Assembly: GCA_934718135.1 (NCBI GenBank)
Contig: CAKUZW010000004.1
Location: 1-64,000, forward strand
From: an uncultured Candidatus Melainabacteria bacterium
GTDB lineage: Bacteria > Cyanobacteriota > Vampirovibrionia > Gastranaerophilales > Gastranaerophilaceae
Direction of reading: 5' to 3'
DNA length: 64,000 nucleotides
Positions 24,592 through 33,975 of this stretch are shown here, one piece after another. Under the pieces are notes generated by a model. It was not told the origin of the DNA. It was given only the letters and a program-made list of their open reading frames with translations, and ran no database searches. Position 1 is the stretch's first letter. Every line of letters begins with the position of its first letter. The position numbers and the translations under genes are program-made.

Positions 24592-25092
24592 ATGACATTA
24601 TCAGAAATTGCTTCAAATATTAAATTACTTGCTTTTGATGTTGATGGAGTTATGACTGACGGTAGCATAACTTATGACGAAAATGGAATTGAATATAAAA
24701 CATTTAACGCAAAAGATGGTCATGGACTTGCTAAAATGGCTAAGAATGGTTATATAACTGCAATAATTACCGGAAGAAAAAATGGTACAGTTGATAGACG
24801 TGCAACAGATTTGAGAGTTACTGAAGTTTTTCAGGGTGTTAAAAACAAATTACCGATATTAGAGGCGATTATGGAAAAATATGGTTTAGATTTTTCCCAA
24901 GTTGCTTATATGGGTGATGATGAACCTGATATTTGTATTTTAGAAAAAGTTGCAATAGCGGCTTGTCCGTTTGATGCTGTAGATAAGGTTCAAGATGTTT
25001 GTAATTTTAGAGCAAGTCGTTGTGGCGGACGTGGAGCCGTTAGAGAATTGTGCGATTTTGTTTTTAATTCAAGAAAAGAAGATGAGATTTAG
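24592..25092 (+). CDS. kdsC: Kdo-8-phosphate phosphatase
   Basis: 166 residues, a HAD-family phosphatase of the C0 (cap-less, tetrameric) KdsC type. The DxD motif is Asp16 and Asp18 in FDVDGVMTDGSI. Motif II is IITGRKN and the Mg-binding motif is YMGDDEPD. It removes phosphate from Kdo 8-phosphate in the cytosol. The ATG begins directly after the kdsD stop codon, so the genes are co-translated. Together they indicate a Kdo-containing LPS and therefore an outer membrane. Confidence 0.96.
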   Translation: MTLSEIASNIKLLAFDVDGVMTDGSITYDENGIEYKTFNAKDGHGLAKMAKNGYITAIITGRKNGTVDRRATDLRVTEVFQGVKNKLPILEAIMEKYGLDFSQVAYMGDDEPDICILEKVAIAACPFDAVDKVQDVCNFRASRCGGRGAVRELCDFVFNSRKEDEI

Positions 25093-25119
25093 TTAATAAA
25101 TTTGAAAGGGATATAAATT

Positions 25120-25482
25120 ATGTACGAAATCAAAACACAAGCGTTTTTTTCAGCAGCACATCATTTGTTGAATTATGACGGGGAATGCGAAAATCAACAT
25201 GGTCACAATTGGATGGTAGAAGCATTTGTGCAAGGTGAAAGCTTAAATAAGAGTAATATCTTGATTGATTATAAGGTTTTGAAAAAAGAGTTGAATGCGG
25301 TTTTGGATACATTGGATCATAAAGATTTGAACGAATTACCTGATTTTAAAGGTGAAAGCCCGTCTAGTGAAATGATTTCCGCATATATTTATAACAAATT
25401 AAAGGAAAGAATTGTACAGTTGAGCAAGATTACTGTTTGGGAAACTCAAACATCATGTTGTTCATATTTTGAAGCCGAATAG
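25120..25482 (+). CDS. queD: 6-carboxytetrahydropterin synthase (QueD) / PTPS family
   Basis: 120 residues. The zinc ligands are visible as the His in SAAHHLLNY and HGH in ENQHGHNW, with the catalytic Cys in GECENQ. LDHKDLNELPDFKGESPSSE and the late Glu in WETQTSCCSYFE match the QueD subgroup. QueD makes 6-carboxytetrahydropterin for queuosine/7-deazaguanine synthesis. PTPS paralogs in folate or pterin pathways look alike, so the exact reaction is inferred. AAAGGGAT precedes the ATG. It sits between kdsC and uppP on the same strand. Confidence 0.88.
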   Translation: MYEIKTQAFFSAAHHLLNYDGECENQHGHNWMVEAFVQGESLNKSNILIDYKVLKKELNAVLDTLDHKDLNELPDFKGESPSSEMISAYIYNKLKERIVQLSKITVWETQTSCCSYFEAE

Positions 25483-25515
25483 ATTAGTTTTTAAGGGGAA
25501 AGAGGTATATTTTAA

Positions 25516-26361
25516 ATGAATTTTATACAAGCAATATTAATGGGAATAGTTCAAGGATTAAGTGAGTTTTTACCTATTTCGAGCTCTGCTCATTTAGTTT
25601 TTACTTCAAATTTTTATAAGGTTTTTAAAAATATTCCTATTCAAGCTCAATCGAATGAAGAAGTGTTCTTCGATATCATGCTTCATTTGGGTACATTAAT
25701 TGCTGTATTAATTTATTTTAGAAAAGATATTTGGGAAATATTGAAAGCTTTGATTGATGCTTGCAAGACAAGGGATTTTTCTAATCATAAGGCGAAACTT
25801 GCTCTCTATATAATTGTCGGTACTATTATTACTATTGCATTAGCTCTTCCGTTTAATGATTTTGCCGAAAAATTAGTCTTTCATCCTGCACTTGTTGGCG
25901 GATTGCTTGTTATTACCGGTGGAGTATTGTTTTATAGTGAATATCTTTCTAAAAAAAGAACTGAAAAATCTGCTTCTGTTAATTTAAAACAATCTTTGTT
26001 GATTGGTTTGGCTCAAGGTGTGGCTGTTTTACCAGGGTTTTCACGTTCAGGTTGGACAATGGCAACAGGTTTGTTTGCAGGATTAGATAGAGCAACATCA
26101 GCAAGATATTCATTCTTGCTAAGTATTCCGATTATTTTAGGGGCTTCAATGGTTTATCCGCTTGTAAAAATTGATGTTGCTGAAGCAGCTACTTACAATT
26201 GGTTCGCTATTGGTGTTGGTACAATTGTATCTGGTATTGTTGGATATTTGTGTATAAAATATTTTATGAAATTTATCTCTAAATTTTCATTAAATATTTT
26301 TGGGTATTACTGTGTATTGATGGGGATTTTCACTTTAGTATTTTTCAATATTTTTAAATAA
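25516..26361 (+). CDS. uppP: Undecaprenyl-diphosphate phosphatase UppP (BacA)
   Basis: 281 residues, an integral membrane protein with about eight hydrophobic segments. The two catalytic motifs are GLSEFLPISSSAHL at residues 14-27 and the GFSRSGWT loop near residue 174. It recycles undecaprenyl pyrophosphate to the monophosphate carrier for peptidoglycan and LPS building, and gives bacitracin resistance when abundant. AAGGGGAAAGAGG upstream supports the start. Confidence 0.96.
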   Translation: MNFIQAILMGIVQGLSEFLPISSSAHLVFTSNFYKVFKNIPIQAQSNEEVFFDIMLHLGTLIAVLIYFRKDIWEILKALIDACKTRDFSNHKAKLALYIIVGTIITIALALPFNDFAEKLVFHPALVGGLLVITGGVLFYSEYLSKKRTEKSASVNLKQSLLIGLAQGVAVLPGFSRSGWTMATGLFAGLDRATSARYSFLLSIPIILGASMVYPLVKIDVAEAATYNWFAIGVGTIVSGIVGYLCIKYFMKFISKFSLNIFGYYCVLMGIFTLVFFNIFK

Positions 26362-26452
26362 AATAATTTGTTAAAATTTGTAAATAAGAACAAATTTAAA
26401 TAACAAAAAATAATATTTACGTGCATTCTAATTATAGAAATTTGGAGTTATC

Positions 26453-27487
26453 ATGATTTTACCGATAAGGAATTTTAATGAGAAAAATTTTGCATTCACT
26501 GCAAACAAAAAAGGGGATGAGGATTCAATAACGAAAGATACGTTGTTGGAAAATAATTTTTCGACTCGTACTAGAATTGGTCTTGATAAATTAACAAAAG
26601 CATTTACCGTTTATCCTGCAAAGGGTTTGAAGGGGAGTAAAAACTCCAATTTTTATGAATTTTTAACAATGGGTACCATGCCATATTTAATAGGTAGTGC
26701 AACTTTGATGGCAATTTTTAATGCTCCAAATAAAGCTTTTGCTGCTCCTGATAAGGCGGCAGCGAATTCTCTCGGTAGAAAAATGGCACTTGGTGTTCTT
26801 TTTTATGGAATATTTAAATCAATTTCAAAGTCATTTGTAAATGTTCCGGTTAGAACGATTACTGGAGTTGATACTCAGCTTCCTTATGCAAAGGTAAATT
26901 ATCAATTGCAAGAAACTCCGGATGATTATAATTTGACAAGTATAGAGTATCATAAAGTCGGGGAGAGTGTGGATTTTCCTTATTGGTCTTTGTTGTATGG
27001 GGATCCTAAAAAAGGACAAAAATTGAATTTTAGATTTGATAAGATTGCAAAGAAAAACGGACTTGGCGAAAATTTGAATGATTCTGATCAAGAAGTTAAA
27101 CCAATGTATAAAGAAGTGTTGGTAAAATCAACACTAGCAAGAAGTTTTTCATCATTTTTGTGGGCTGCAACAGGGGTTCTAATTGCGGCTCAAAAACCGT
27201 GGGATGATTATTTCAATGTCGCCACTTTGAAGTTTTGGAAACCTAAAGAATTTGGTCATTCAATGAAAGTTTTTGGTGAAAGTTTTGTCCAAAGTGTTAA
27301 AGATTTGTATAACGGTGTTGATGGTTCAACATCTCTATTTAAAAGGCACTACGGAAAAGCATTGATAGGTTTAGCTGCTGCGACAACTGTTTTGGGTGTC
27401 GCTAATGCATGCCATATTACAAATAAACCGTCTAGAGTTAAAGCAGATGATGTTATTGATAAAAATAAAGAAAGTGTGGTGAATTAA
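26453..27487 (+). CDS. Unknown membrane-associated protein, 344 aa (first gene of the GH13 operon)
   Basis: I do not recognise a family. The first 65 residues are polar with no signal peptide. Hydrophobic segments occur near 77-95 (TMPYLIGSATLMAIFN), 110-123, 228-243 (FSSFLWAATGVLIAAQ) and 296-312 (ALIGLAAATTVLGVANACHI). The middle portion carries conserved-looking Pro/Tyr-rich sequence (GVDTQLPYAKVNYQL). GGAG lies before the ATG. The gene abuts the next start codon with no spacer, so it is co-translated with the 854-aa protein. Confidence 0.8.
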   Translation: MILPIRNFNEKNFAFTANKKGDEDSITKDTLLENNFSTRTRIGLDKLTKAFTVYPAKGLKGSKNSNFYEFLTMGTMPYLIGSATLMAIFNAPNKAFAAPDKAAANSLGRKMALGVLFYGIFKSISKSFVNVPVRTITGVDTQLPYAKVNYQLQETPDDYNLTSIEYHKVGESVDFPYWSLLYGDPKKGQKLNFRFDKIAKKNGLGENLNDSDQEVKPMYKEVLVKSTLARSFSSFLWAATGVLIAAQKPWDDYFNVATLKFWKPKEFGHSMKVFGESFVQSVKDLYNGVDGSTSLFKRHYGKALIGLAAATTVLGVANACHITNKPSRVKADDVIDKNKESVVN

Positions 27488-30052
27488 ATGAGAACAAATT
27501 TAATTCAATCATACGTTAATGGAACTTCTTTGGTTCAGCAATATAATTCAGATAAAGTTGCTAAAGATTTTGATGTTAATAAGGAATTAAATAACAGAAC
27601 ATTTATAAAACCGTTGTCTAGTAACGGAAGACTTGTTAGAAATACAATTTTTGATGTCCCGTCAGAGTTTTTCAAAGATACAAAATATGATATAAAAGCC
27701 TTTGGACATGCCATAAAAGGGACAGCAAATGACCATGAGCTAGGTCGATTGAATGATTTTGCAATGAAGTTTGGTGGGCTTGCAATTGCTACTTGCTTGT
27801 TTGCTCAAAAACAAACTCCGCTTACAAAAGTTATGGAATTTATTGGGCTTGGTTCATTCTTCGGTGCTATGGATATTTGGCCGAAATTGGCATTGCAATT
27901 GCCTGCATATTTAATTCATGGTGTGAATATTCGCCAAAAATATGAAGATAATTATGGTCGTAAAAAATTGTTCTATCAAGATCACCAATTTATTCCATGG
28001 GATTTATATTCAGATAAAGAAATAAATAAAATCGGTGATAGATTAAGAGTTCCGAAAGATATTCCAAATAGAAGAGAATTTATTCAGGAAAAAATGCGTA
28101 AAATCGCATTGCAAAATAATACTATGTGGATGTTAACATCCGGTTTTGCAACTCCAATTATGAGTGCTTTGATTTGTAATGCCTTAACTCCGTCTGTTAG
28201 TCATTATTTGGATGAAAAATTAGACAAAAAGGCAGATGCAATGTTGTCTAATTTCTCTAATGAAATTAAACATTATGATTTTTCAAAACAAGCTGAACAT
28301 TTAAATACTCTGTTAGGAGAAAACAAAGATAAACCGGTTACAGGAGAAGTTTTTGATTCAATTCATTCTGCTCTTACAGATGGTATTGATTATGTAACTT
28401 CAACTAGTATAAGAAAAGATTTACACGAAATGTTTCCAAATTTGGGAAGTTTCAATTTTGATGAAGAGTCTTTAGAAAATGTTAGAAACGTACTGAAAAA
28501 TCAGATTGCAACAGTTCCATTATCAGATGAAGAACTAGCTCAAATTTTACCTGATAATGAGTCTATTCTTAATCGTTTCAAGGATAATGGTCTATTAAAT
28601 CCTGAGGTTAAAGATTTTTCAGAACATTCAAAACTTGTTCAAAATTTGATGGATGAAAGAATTGCAAAATTTGTTGAGTCTAATCCGGAGAGTCTAAATG
28701 CTCGAAAATTAAGATTTGCAATGAAACAATTGGTTCACACAAATGAGTATTCCGCTGATTCAGAATTAGCAAAAGCGTTTAGACTTAAACCTGCTACTAT
28801 TTTGACTGATACTTTAATCAATTCTTTAAAATCAATCAATACTACATTGAACGATTTCAAAGCTAAAAATGCAGTGTTAGATAAAGTTGCTTATATAAAA
28901 ACAGCTCAGGCTCCTGAGACAATTCTAGCTAACAGTTGGAATGATATAACAGGAAGTTTGTTAAAAACTCTACAATTTACACCTGAAGAAATTAACAAAT
29001 CTCGTATAGATAGAGAAATTGCGGGAGATGTTTTAAGAAATAAATTTGAAAATATTGTCTCTAATGATGAAACTTATAACAATGTAATCGGACAAATTCA
29101 AACAAAACTTGCACAATTGCAAAGTAAAATGGCGTCATTAGAAAAAACTCAAGAAGATAAAGGAAACTTGTATCAAACTCTTGTAAATTCAACATTCAAT
29201 GAAACGGCAGATTCTTTGAGAGGTTCAGGCATGAATTTAACAGCCGATAATTTGGTTGGATATCCTGATACAACAAAGACTTCATTGAAAGATTTACAAT
29301 TGGTATTTGTAAATGATAGAATTAGAGGGGTAAAAAGTTCATTCTACCGTCTTTTGAATACTCTTGATATGTATCATAGAATTTCAAAACTTGAAAATAT
29401 TGAAAATGTTCTTAATGAAAGAATGCCAAGAGAAGTTAAAGAAGAGTTGGTTGAACTTTGTAAACAAACTTTGATTGATGGACATAGTTCAGATTATGCC
29501 GTTAAGTTCTATTCTCGCAGAAATCCTGAACATCAAGCTCCAACTGATCCGAATTCGCAAGCTTTTAGAGATTATTATTCTCAAATTGAAACTAAGGGCG
29601 GCAAAGTTATTAACAAATATATGGATAAGCATCAACCGACTGATGTTGTTGAGCTCTCCAACGATAAAGACTTCTTTGCAAATGCTATGAAATTGATGTA
29701 CGATGGGGATTTGCATCCTGATACAATGAATAAAATCAAGGATTCAGTATTCTTTGAAGACTTTTTGAATTATAGAAAATCTGTTTTACACTATTTAGGT
29801 GGAGACAAATATTTTGCAAAACCAAATCATTTGGTTAATGGTGCTGTTGATTCTACTTCTGAATTGAAATTCTTGTTAATGGGTAGTGCTCCTGATGAAA
29901 TGTTTACAAAATTGTGTAAACAGTCATTTAACAGTAAAAAATGGTTCAAGATGTTTGGATCTTTCGGTGCCGGATTGCTCGGTTTTACGGTGTTATCTCA
30001 ATTCTTTATAGGTCGGATGAAAGTTCCAAAGCCTCAAAAGGAGGTTAAATAA
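27488..30052 (+). CDS. Unknown large helical protein, 854 aa (second gene of the GH13 operon)
   Basis: No family recognised. Residues about 1-200 resemble the first gene in style (DVPSEFFKDTKYDIKAFGHA, hydrophobic LAIATCLFAQ, and a Trp/Pro/Tyr-rich segment around WPKLALQLPAYLIHG). A hydrophobic stretch lies at about 214-234 (MWMLTSGFATPIMSALICNA). Residues 240-810 are long charged helices that could form an extended rod (TKLAQLQSKMASLEKTQEDK). A C-terminal hydrophobic helix near 830-848 may anchor it. It lies 0 nt after the first gene and 2 nt before the GH13 gene, a very tight operon. Confidence 0.8.
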   Translation: MRTNLIQSYVNGTSLVQQYNSDKVAKDFDVNKELNNRTFIKPLSSNGRLVRNTIFDVPSEFFKDTKYDIKAFGHAIKGTANDHELGRLNDFAMKFGGLAIATCLFAQKQTPLTKVMEFIGLGSFFGAMDIWPKLALQLPAYLIHGVNIRQKYEDNYGRKKLFYQDHQFIPWDLYSDKEINKIGDRLRVPKDIPNRREFIQEKMRKIALQNNTMWMLTSGFATPIMSALICNALTPSVSHYLDEKLDKKADAMLSNFSNEIKHYDFSKQAEHLNTLLGENKDKPVTGEVFDSIHSALTDGIDYVTSTSIRKDLHEMFPNLGSFNFDEESLENVRNVLKNQIATVPLSDEELAQILPDNESILNRFKDNGLLNPEVKDFSEHSKLVQNLMDERIAKFVESNPESLNARKLRFAMKQLVHTNEYSADSELAKAFRLKPATILTDTLINSLKSINTTLNDFKAKNAVLDKVAYIKTAQAPETILANSWNDITGSLLKTLQFTPEEINKSRIDREIAGDVLRNKFENIVSNDETYNNVIGQIQTKLAQLQSKMASLEKTQEDKGNLYQTLVNSTFNETADSLRGSGMNLTADNLVGYPDTTKTSLKDLQLVFVNDRIRGVKSSFYRLLNTLDMYHRISKLENIENVLNERMPREVKEELVELCKQTLIDGHSSDYAVKFYSRRNPEHQAPTDPNSQAFRDYYSQIETKGGKVINKYMDKHQPTDVVELSNDKDFFANAMKLMYDGDLHPDTMNKIKDSVFFEDFLNYRKSVLHYLGGDKYFAKPNHLVNGAVDSTSELKFLLMGSAPDEMFTKLCKQSFNSKKWFKMFGSFGAGLLGFTVLSQFFIGRMKVPKPQKEVK

Positions 30053-30054
30053 TT

Positions 30055-31782
30055 ATGATAAATAGTGTTTCAACGAATTTGATAGCACAAAGAGTTAAAC
30101 AACCTTCTACGGTGCAAAATCCAAATAATAATCAAACAGAACCAAATTTTTCAAAAATGGGTTCATCTAATTTGTTGGCAGATTTTTTGAAAAATCAAGC
30201 ATTGATAAATTCTCCTGTTGTAAATAAGACAACGGCTGTGGAAGAAGTAAAACCTTATAAGAACGACTTAAGAACATTATTTACAACAAATAGTGCAAAG
30301 ATTTTGGCAATCGTTCCAAGAACCTTTAATGCTAAAGATTTGAATGGTAATGAATATATTGATAATAATGAACAACATGGAACATTTTTAAATGCAATAG
30401 AAAGATTAGACGAAGTTAAAGCTGAAGGCTTTAATACTCTTCACGTATTACCGATAAATCCTCCAGGGCAAAGTAATGCAATGGGAACAGCAGGTTCCGT
30501 TTACGCCCCTGCAGATATGTTGAAAATTGACCCTATCTTGATTGATAAAAATGATCCAAGATCTGATAAAGAACAGTTTAAAGCATTTGTTGATGCTTGT
30601 CACAATCGAGGAATTAGAGTAATGATTGATATGCCAAGTTGTGCATCTTATGACCTTTACAATGCAAGACCTGATTTAATGGCTCATGAGAGAAACGGTT
30701 TAGCAAAAACACCTCAAGGTTGGTTTGATATCAGAATGTTTCAACCTTGGGAAGATGAAGGAAAAAGAACTCTAAATCCTGAATTGTTGGAATATCACAG
30801 AAAATTTGTTGATATGATGATTGATGCCGGAGTTGATGGTATCAGAGCGGATGTTGCAAGAGCTAAACCTGTAGAATTTTGGGATATTATCATTCCTTAT
30901 TCACGAAAAAGAAATCCTGAATTTGCTTGGCTTGCAGAAACTTATACCTATGAAGATGCTTCTCCACAGGCAAATATGCCTTACGACCGTCCTGAAGATT
31001 CTTTAAGAGCAGGATTTGATGCTTATTACGGTCAGTATCATATTTTCCATGAATGGAATACCGCAAAAGAACTTAATGACTATGTAATAGATAATTTGAA
31101 TATGTCATATAGAGTTGACCCTGGTAAATCTTTAATCGGTTCATTTGCAACCCATGATGATATGTCCCCGATGTTCAATGGTGGTGCAGTTTATTGTAAC
31201 CTTGTTTCAGGCTTGGAAGTTACTCTACCTATGATGAATCCGTATTTTGTAGATGGTTTCCAATCAGGTGATTACTACGATTATTCTTATAAAGACAAGT
31301 ATTCAACAGAAACAAGAACTGATAATCATGAAATGACTGTCCATAACGGTAAACTTGATATTTTCAATTTGTCAAGAAGACCAGGAGGACAAGAGCCTGA
31401 AATTGGAAAATTTATGACTGCTTGTTTGAATTTTCGAGATAAATACGGCGAAGTTCTTAAACGTGGTTCATTTATTGTTTTAGACAAGAAAAAAGACCCG
31501 AAAGATAAAGTAATAGCTTTTGCTCGTCATAGACATGGAAAAACATTGTTAGTTATTGCAAATAAAAATATTGATAGACATACTGCATGTAAAATTGAAG
31601 TACCAACTCTCAAAGCAGGTCAAAAGCTTGAAAATTTATTACCATCTTACGGAGAAGAAAGTGAATTCCAAGTTTCTCAAGGTGAAATATCTGTTGATTT
31701 AGGTCCGGGTAGAATTCATGTTTTCGAGATTGATACTCCATATATTGAAACTTATACTAAAAAAGTCTATAAACAACATTAA
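30055..31782 (+). CDS. GH13 alpha-amylase-family glycosidase
   Basis: 575 residues. The (beta/alpha)8 barrel carries the GH13 catalytic set: nucleophile Asp266 in GIRADVARA, acid/base Glu295 in LAETYTYE, and the transition-state Asp368 in FATHDD. Conserved region I is probably VMIDMPSCASYD in place of the usual DxVxNH. The C-terminal beta domain (GKTLLVIANKNIDRHTACKI) is typical. The first 70 residues are a Gln/Asn-rich non-catalytic extension without a signal peptide, so the enzyme is probably cytosolic or exported by an unknown route. Substrate is probably an alpha-glucan or maltosyl donor. It is operonic with two unknown membrane-associated proteins. Confidence 0.88.
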   Translation: MINSVSTNLIAQRVKQPSTVQNPNNNQTEPNFSKMGSSNLLADFLKNQALINSPVVNKTTAVEEVKPYKNDLRTLFTTNSAKILAIVPRTFNAKDLNGNEYIDNNEQHGTFLNAIERLDEVKAEGFNTLHVLPINPPGQSNAMGTAGSVYAPADMLKIDPILIDKNDPRSDKEQFKAFVDACHNRGIRVMIDMPSCASYDLYNARPDLMAHERNGLAKTPQGWFDIRMFQPWEDEGKRTLNPELLEYHRKFVDMMIDAGVDGIRADVARAKPVEFWDIIIPYSRKRNPEFAWLAETYTYEDASPQANMPYDRPEDSLRAGFDAYYGQYHIFHEWNTAKELNDYVIDNLNMSYRVDPGKSLIGSFATHDDMSPMFNGGAVYCNLVSGLEVTLPMMNPYFVDGFQSGDYYDYSYKDKYSTETRTDNHEMTVHNGKLDIFNLSRRPGGQEPEIGKFMTACLNFRDKYGEVLKRGSFIVLDKKKDPKDKVIAFARHRHGKTLLVIANKNIDRHTACKIEVPTLKAGQKLENLLPSYGEESEFQVSQGEISVDLGPGRIHVFEIDTPYIETYTKKVYKQH

Positions 31783-31821
31783 TTTTAAAGGTATACAATA
31801 CAATTAAGAGAGATAGTAAAA

Positions 31822-31853
31822 AGAGCCGATATTTGATTTAAATAATCGGCTCT
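31822..31853. terminator. Bidirectional terminator between the GH13 gene and leuC
   Basis: AGAGCCGAT (31822-31830) pairs with ATCGGCTCT (31845-31853), with A-rich sequence on the left giving a T tract for leuC. Confidence 0.75.
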
Positions 31854-31881
31854 AACTTTGTTTTAAGTTTTTTTTAGAATT

Positions 31882-33123
31882 CTATTTATCTGAAATAAAA
31901 CCATTAATTGCTGAATATGCAGCAACATAAGGTGAAGATAGATAAATATAACCTTTAGTATTGCCTAAGCGACCTTGGAAGTTTCTATTTTGGGTTGATA
32001 AGCAAACTTCTCCATCTGCCAAAATGCCGGCATGAATTCCGACACAAGGTCCGCACCCAGGAGGTAGAATTGTTGCATTTGAATCCATGAAGATTTCTAA
32101 AAGACCTTCTTTAAGAGCTTGTTTATATATGTCACGAGAGGCAGGACATATTAACATTCTCACTCCTTCGTGTACTTTTTTGCCTTTTAGAATTTTTGCA
32201 ACTGTTCGCATATCTTCAATTCTTCCGTTTGTACAAGTTCCGACATAAACTTGGTCAACTTTTATGTCGTTTAAATCTTTGGCAAGTTTTGTATTATCAA
32301 CAGTGTGCGGGCATGAAACAGTGTGTTCGATTTTTGTTGCATCAATTTCTATTATGCGTTCATAGATTGCATCTGTATCAGGCTTAATTTCTTTGTACAT
32401 TTCACCTCTACCACGAGAGATTAAGTATTCTTTAGTTTTTTCATCCGGAACAAATAATCCGCATTTAGCTCCTGCTTCAACTGCCATATTAGCTAGCGTA
32501 AAACGTTCAGCCATGCACATATTGTCAATTGTATCCCCGCAAAATTCTAGAGCTTTATAAGTAGCTCCGTCTGCTCCAATCATTCCGATAAGATGAAGCA
32601 TTAAGTCTTTTGAGCAAATGCCTTCGTTGAATTTTCCGTTTACAACGATTTTGAATGTTTGAGGAACTTTTAACCAAGTTTTGCCTAACGCCATAGCAAC
32701 AGCTACATCTGTTGAACCCATGCCTGTAGCAAAAGCTCCTAAAGCACCTGATGTGCAAGTATGAGAATCCGCACCAACTAAAATTTCAGTAGGGTTAACA
32801 AAAGTTTCAACAAGTCTTTGGTGGCAGACGCCTGAGCCTACTTCAGATAACACTGCACCGTATTCTTTGGCAAAATCTCTAAGAATGGTGTGCATGTTTG
32901 ACAATTCTTTTTTCGGGCTAGGTGAAGCATGGTCAATAAATAAAATTGTTCTATTTGGATTGTTTAATTTATCTTTCCCAAGTTTTTTGAACTCTTGAAC
33001 AGTTAAAGGACCTGTTCCGTCTTGAACCGCACAAACATCAACGTTTGCAATAACTAGTTCTCCTGCTTTAACTTCGTGATCCGTGTGATTTGATATAATT
33101 TTTTCAACTAAAGTTTGTCCCAT
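31882..33123 (-). CDS. leuC: 3-isopropylmalate dehydratase large subunit (LeuC/HacA type)
   Basis: 413 residues, the length of the short aconitase-family large subunits. It isomerises 2- and 3-isopropylmalate for leucine synthesis with a [4Fe-4S] cluster. The three cluster cysteines are in VYVGTCTNGR and in PPGCGPCVG. Other motifs are VGADSHTCTSGALGAFATGMG and STDVAVAMALGKTW. The small subunit (leuD) is not adjacent, and homoaconitase or a related substrate cannot be excluded. ilvB elsewhere in this window makes the leucine pathway the simplest reading. GGGGGAGC-type sequence precedes the ATG. Confidence 0.9.
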   Translation of the reverse strand: MGQTLVEKIISNHTDHEVKAGELVIANVDVCAVQDGTGPLTVQEFKKLGKDKLNNPNRTILFIDHASPSPKKELSNMHTILRDFAKEYGAVLSEVGSGVCHQRLVETFVNPTEILVGADSHTCTSGALGAFATGMGSTDVAVAMALGKTWLKVPQTFKIVVNGKFNEGICSKDLMLHLIGMIGADGATYKALEFCGDTIDNMCMAERFTLANMAVEAGAKCGLFVPDEKTKEYLISRGRGEMYKEIKPDTDAIYERIIEIDATKIEHTVSCPHTVDNTKLAKDLNDIKVDQVYVGTCTNGRIEDMRTVAKILKGKKVHEGVRMLICPASRDIYKQALKEGLLEIFMDSNATILPPGCGPCVGIHAGILADGEVCLSTQNRNFQGRLGNTKGYIYLSSPYVAAYSAINGFISDK

Positions 33124-33196
33124 ATTTGCTCCCCCTGTTTTTTATTAATAATATCACAAAGTATAGAGTCTTTATGTTTAATTAATGTGGTGTAAT

Positions 33197-33886
33197 TTAT
33201 AATTTAATTGGATAATCGGTAGGAATTTTCCAATTGTTGTCTTTTATCAATTTTGCACATCCTGCAGAAGGTAGATATCTCATGCCGGTTGTTGGTCTGC
33301 AATCATTACTATCGAATGGACGAAAACCTTTATCCGTACCTTCTTTATTGATTTGAAAGACAAAATAATCCTTGCCTGAAACCAACTTTTGGGATTTTTC
33401 ACTGTAATCTTGGATGTCTTTTATTGTTCCGGCTTTTGGGTAGAACATGCAGACAAATCGTAGAAAAGAGTCTCCGCCCCCTTCATTTATTCCGCATGAC
33501 ATGCCTGTACCATTGATAAACTCAACGGCAAATCCGTCGTACCAAACACAATATAGGTGATAGGAATCTTTTAATGTGCTTGATTTTAAATACGGTTGGA
33601 GATATTTTTTAAACCATTCGTAATCAGATTGGTTTTGTATAGCTTCTGAATCATTAAATTCTGTGCGGTGAGACCATTCCCATCCGTCCATGTCTTCGTT
33701 GTCATATTCTGAAAGCTTCAAAGCTTGGTTCATGATTGAGTAAAATTCCTTTAATTCAGTTTCGATGACATGTCTTTTGTAGTTTGACATGAGTGTTGGT
33801 ATTGTCATCGCAGCAACTATTCCGATTATCCCTAATGTAATTAGCACTTCTGCAAGTGTAAAGCCATTTTTTTGTGTAATTTTCAT
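33197..33886 (-). CDS. Prepilin-like protein (FTLAEVLITLGIIG type)
   Basis: 229 residues from the ATG at 33886, with AAAGGAG five nucleotides upstream; a GTG two codons earlier is less likely. The leader MKITQKNG is followed by FTLAEVLITLGIIGIVAAMT, a canonical prepilin cleavage and assembly segment. The mature domain is 200+ residues with aromatic and Cys-containing loops (YHLYCVWYDGFAV, GMSCGINEGGG, NDCRPTTG), suggesting a minor pilin or pseudopilin with disulfides. It is transcribed away from a 73-residue XRE regulator with a palindrome between them. Confidence 0.88.
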   Translation of the reverse strand: MKITQKNGFTLAEVLITLGIIGIVAAMTIPTLMSNYKRHVIETELKEFYSIMNQALKLSEYDNEDMDGWEWSHRTEFNDSEAIQNQSDYEWFKKYLQPYLKSSTLKDSYHLYCVWYDGFAVEFINGTGMSCGINEGGGDSFLRFVCMFYPKAGTIKDIQDYSEKSQKLVSGKDYFVFQINKEGTDKGFRPFDSNDCRPTTGMRYLPSAGCAKLIKDNNWKIPTDYPIKL

Positions 33887-33909
33887 ATTCACTCCTTTAT
33901 AAATTTAAT

Positions 33910-33936
33910 CTATAGTTTATCTGAGATAAATTATAG
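33910..33936. promoter_or_regulatory. Near-perfect 27-bp palindrome, candidate XRE operator
   Basis: Half-sites CTATAGTTTATCT (33910-33922) and AGATAAATTATAG (33924-33936) flank a single G; 12 of 13 pairs are complementary. It lies between the divergent prepilin and XRE genes, where an autoregulatory dimer would bind. Confidence 0.6.
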
Positions 33937-33975
33937 ATAATTGGATATTTAAAGTCAAGATTATAAAATTAAACT

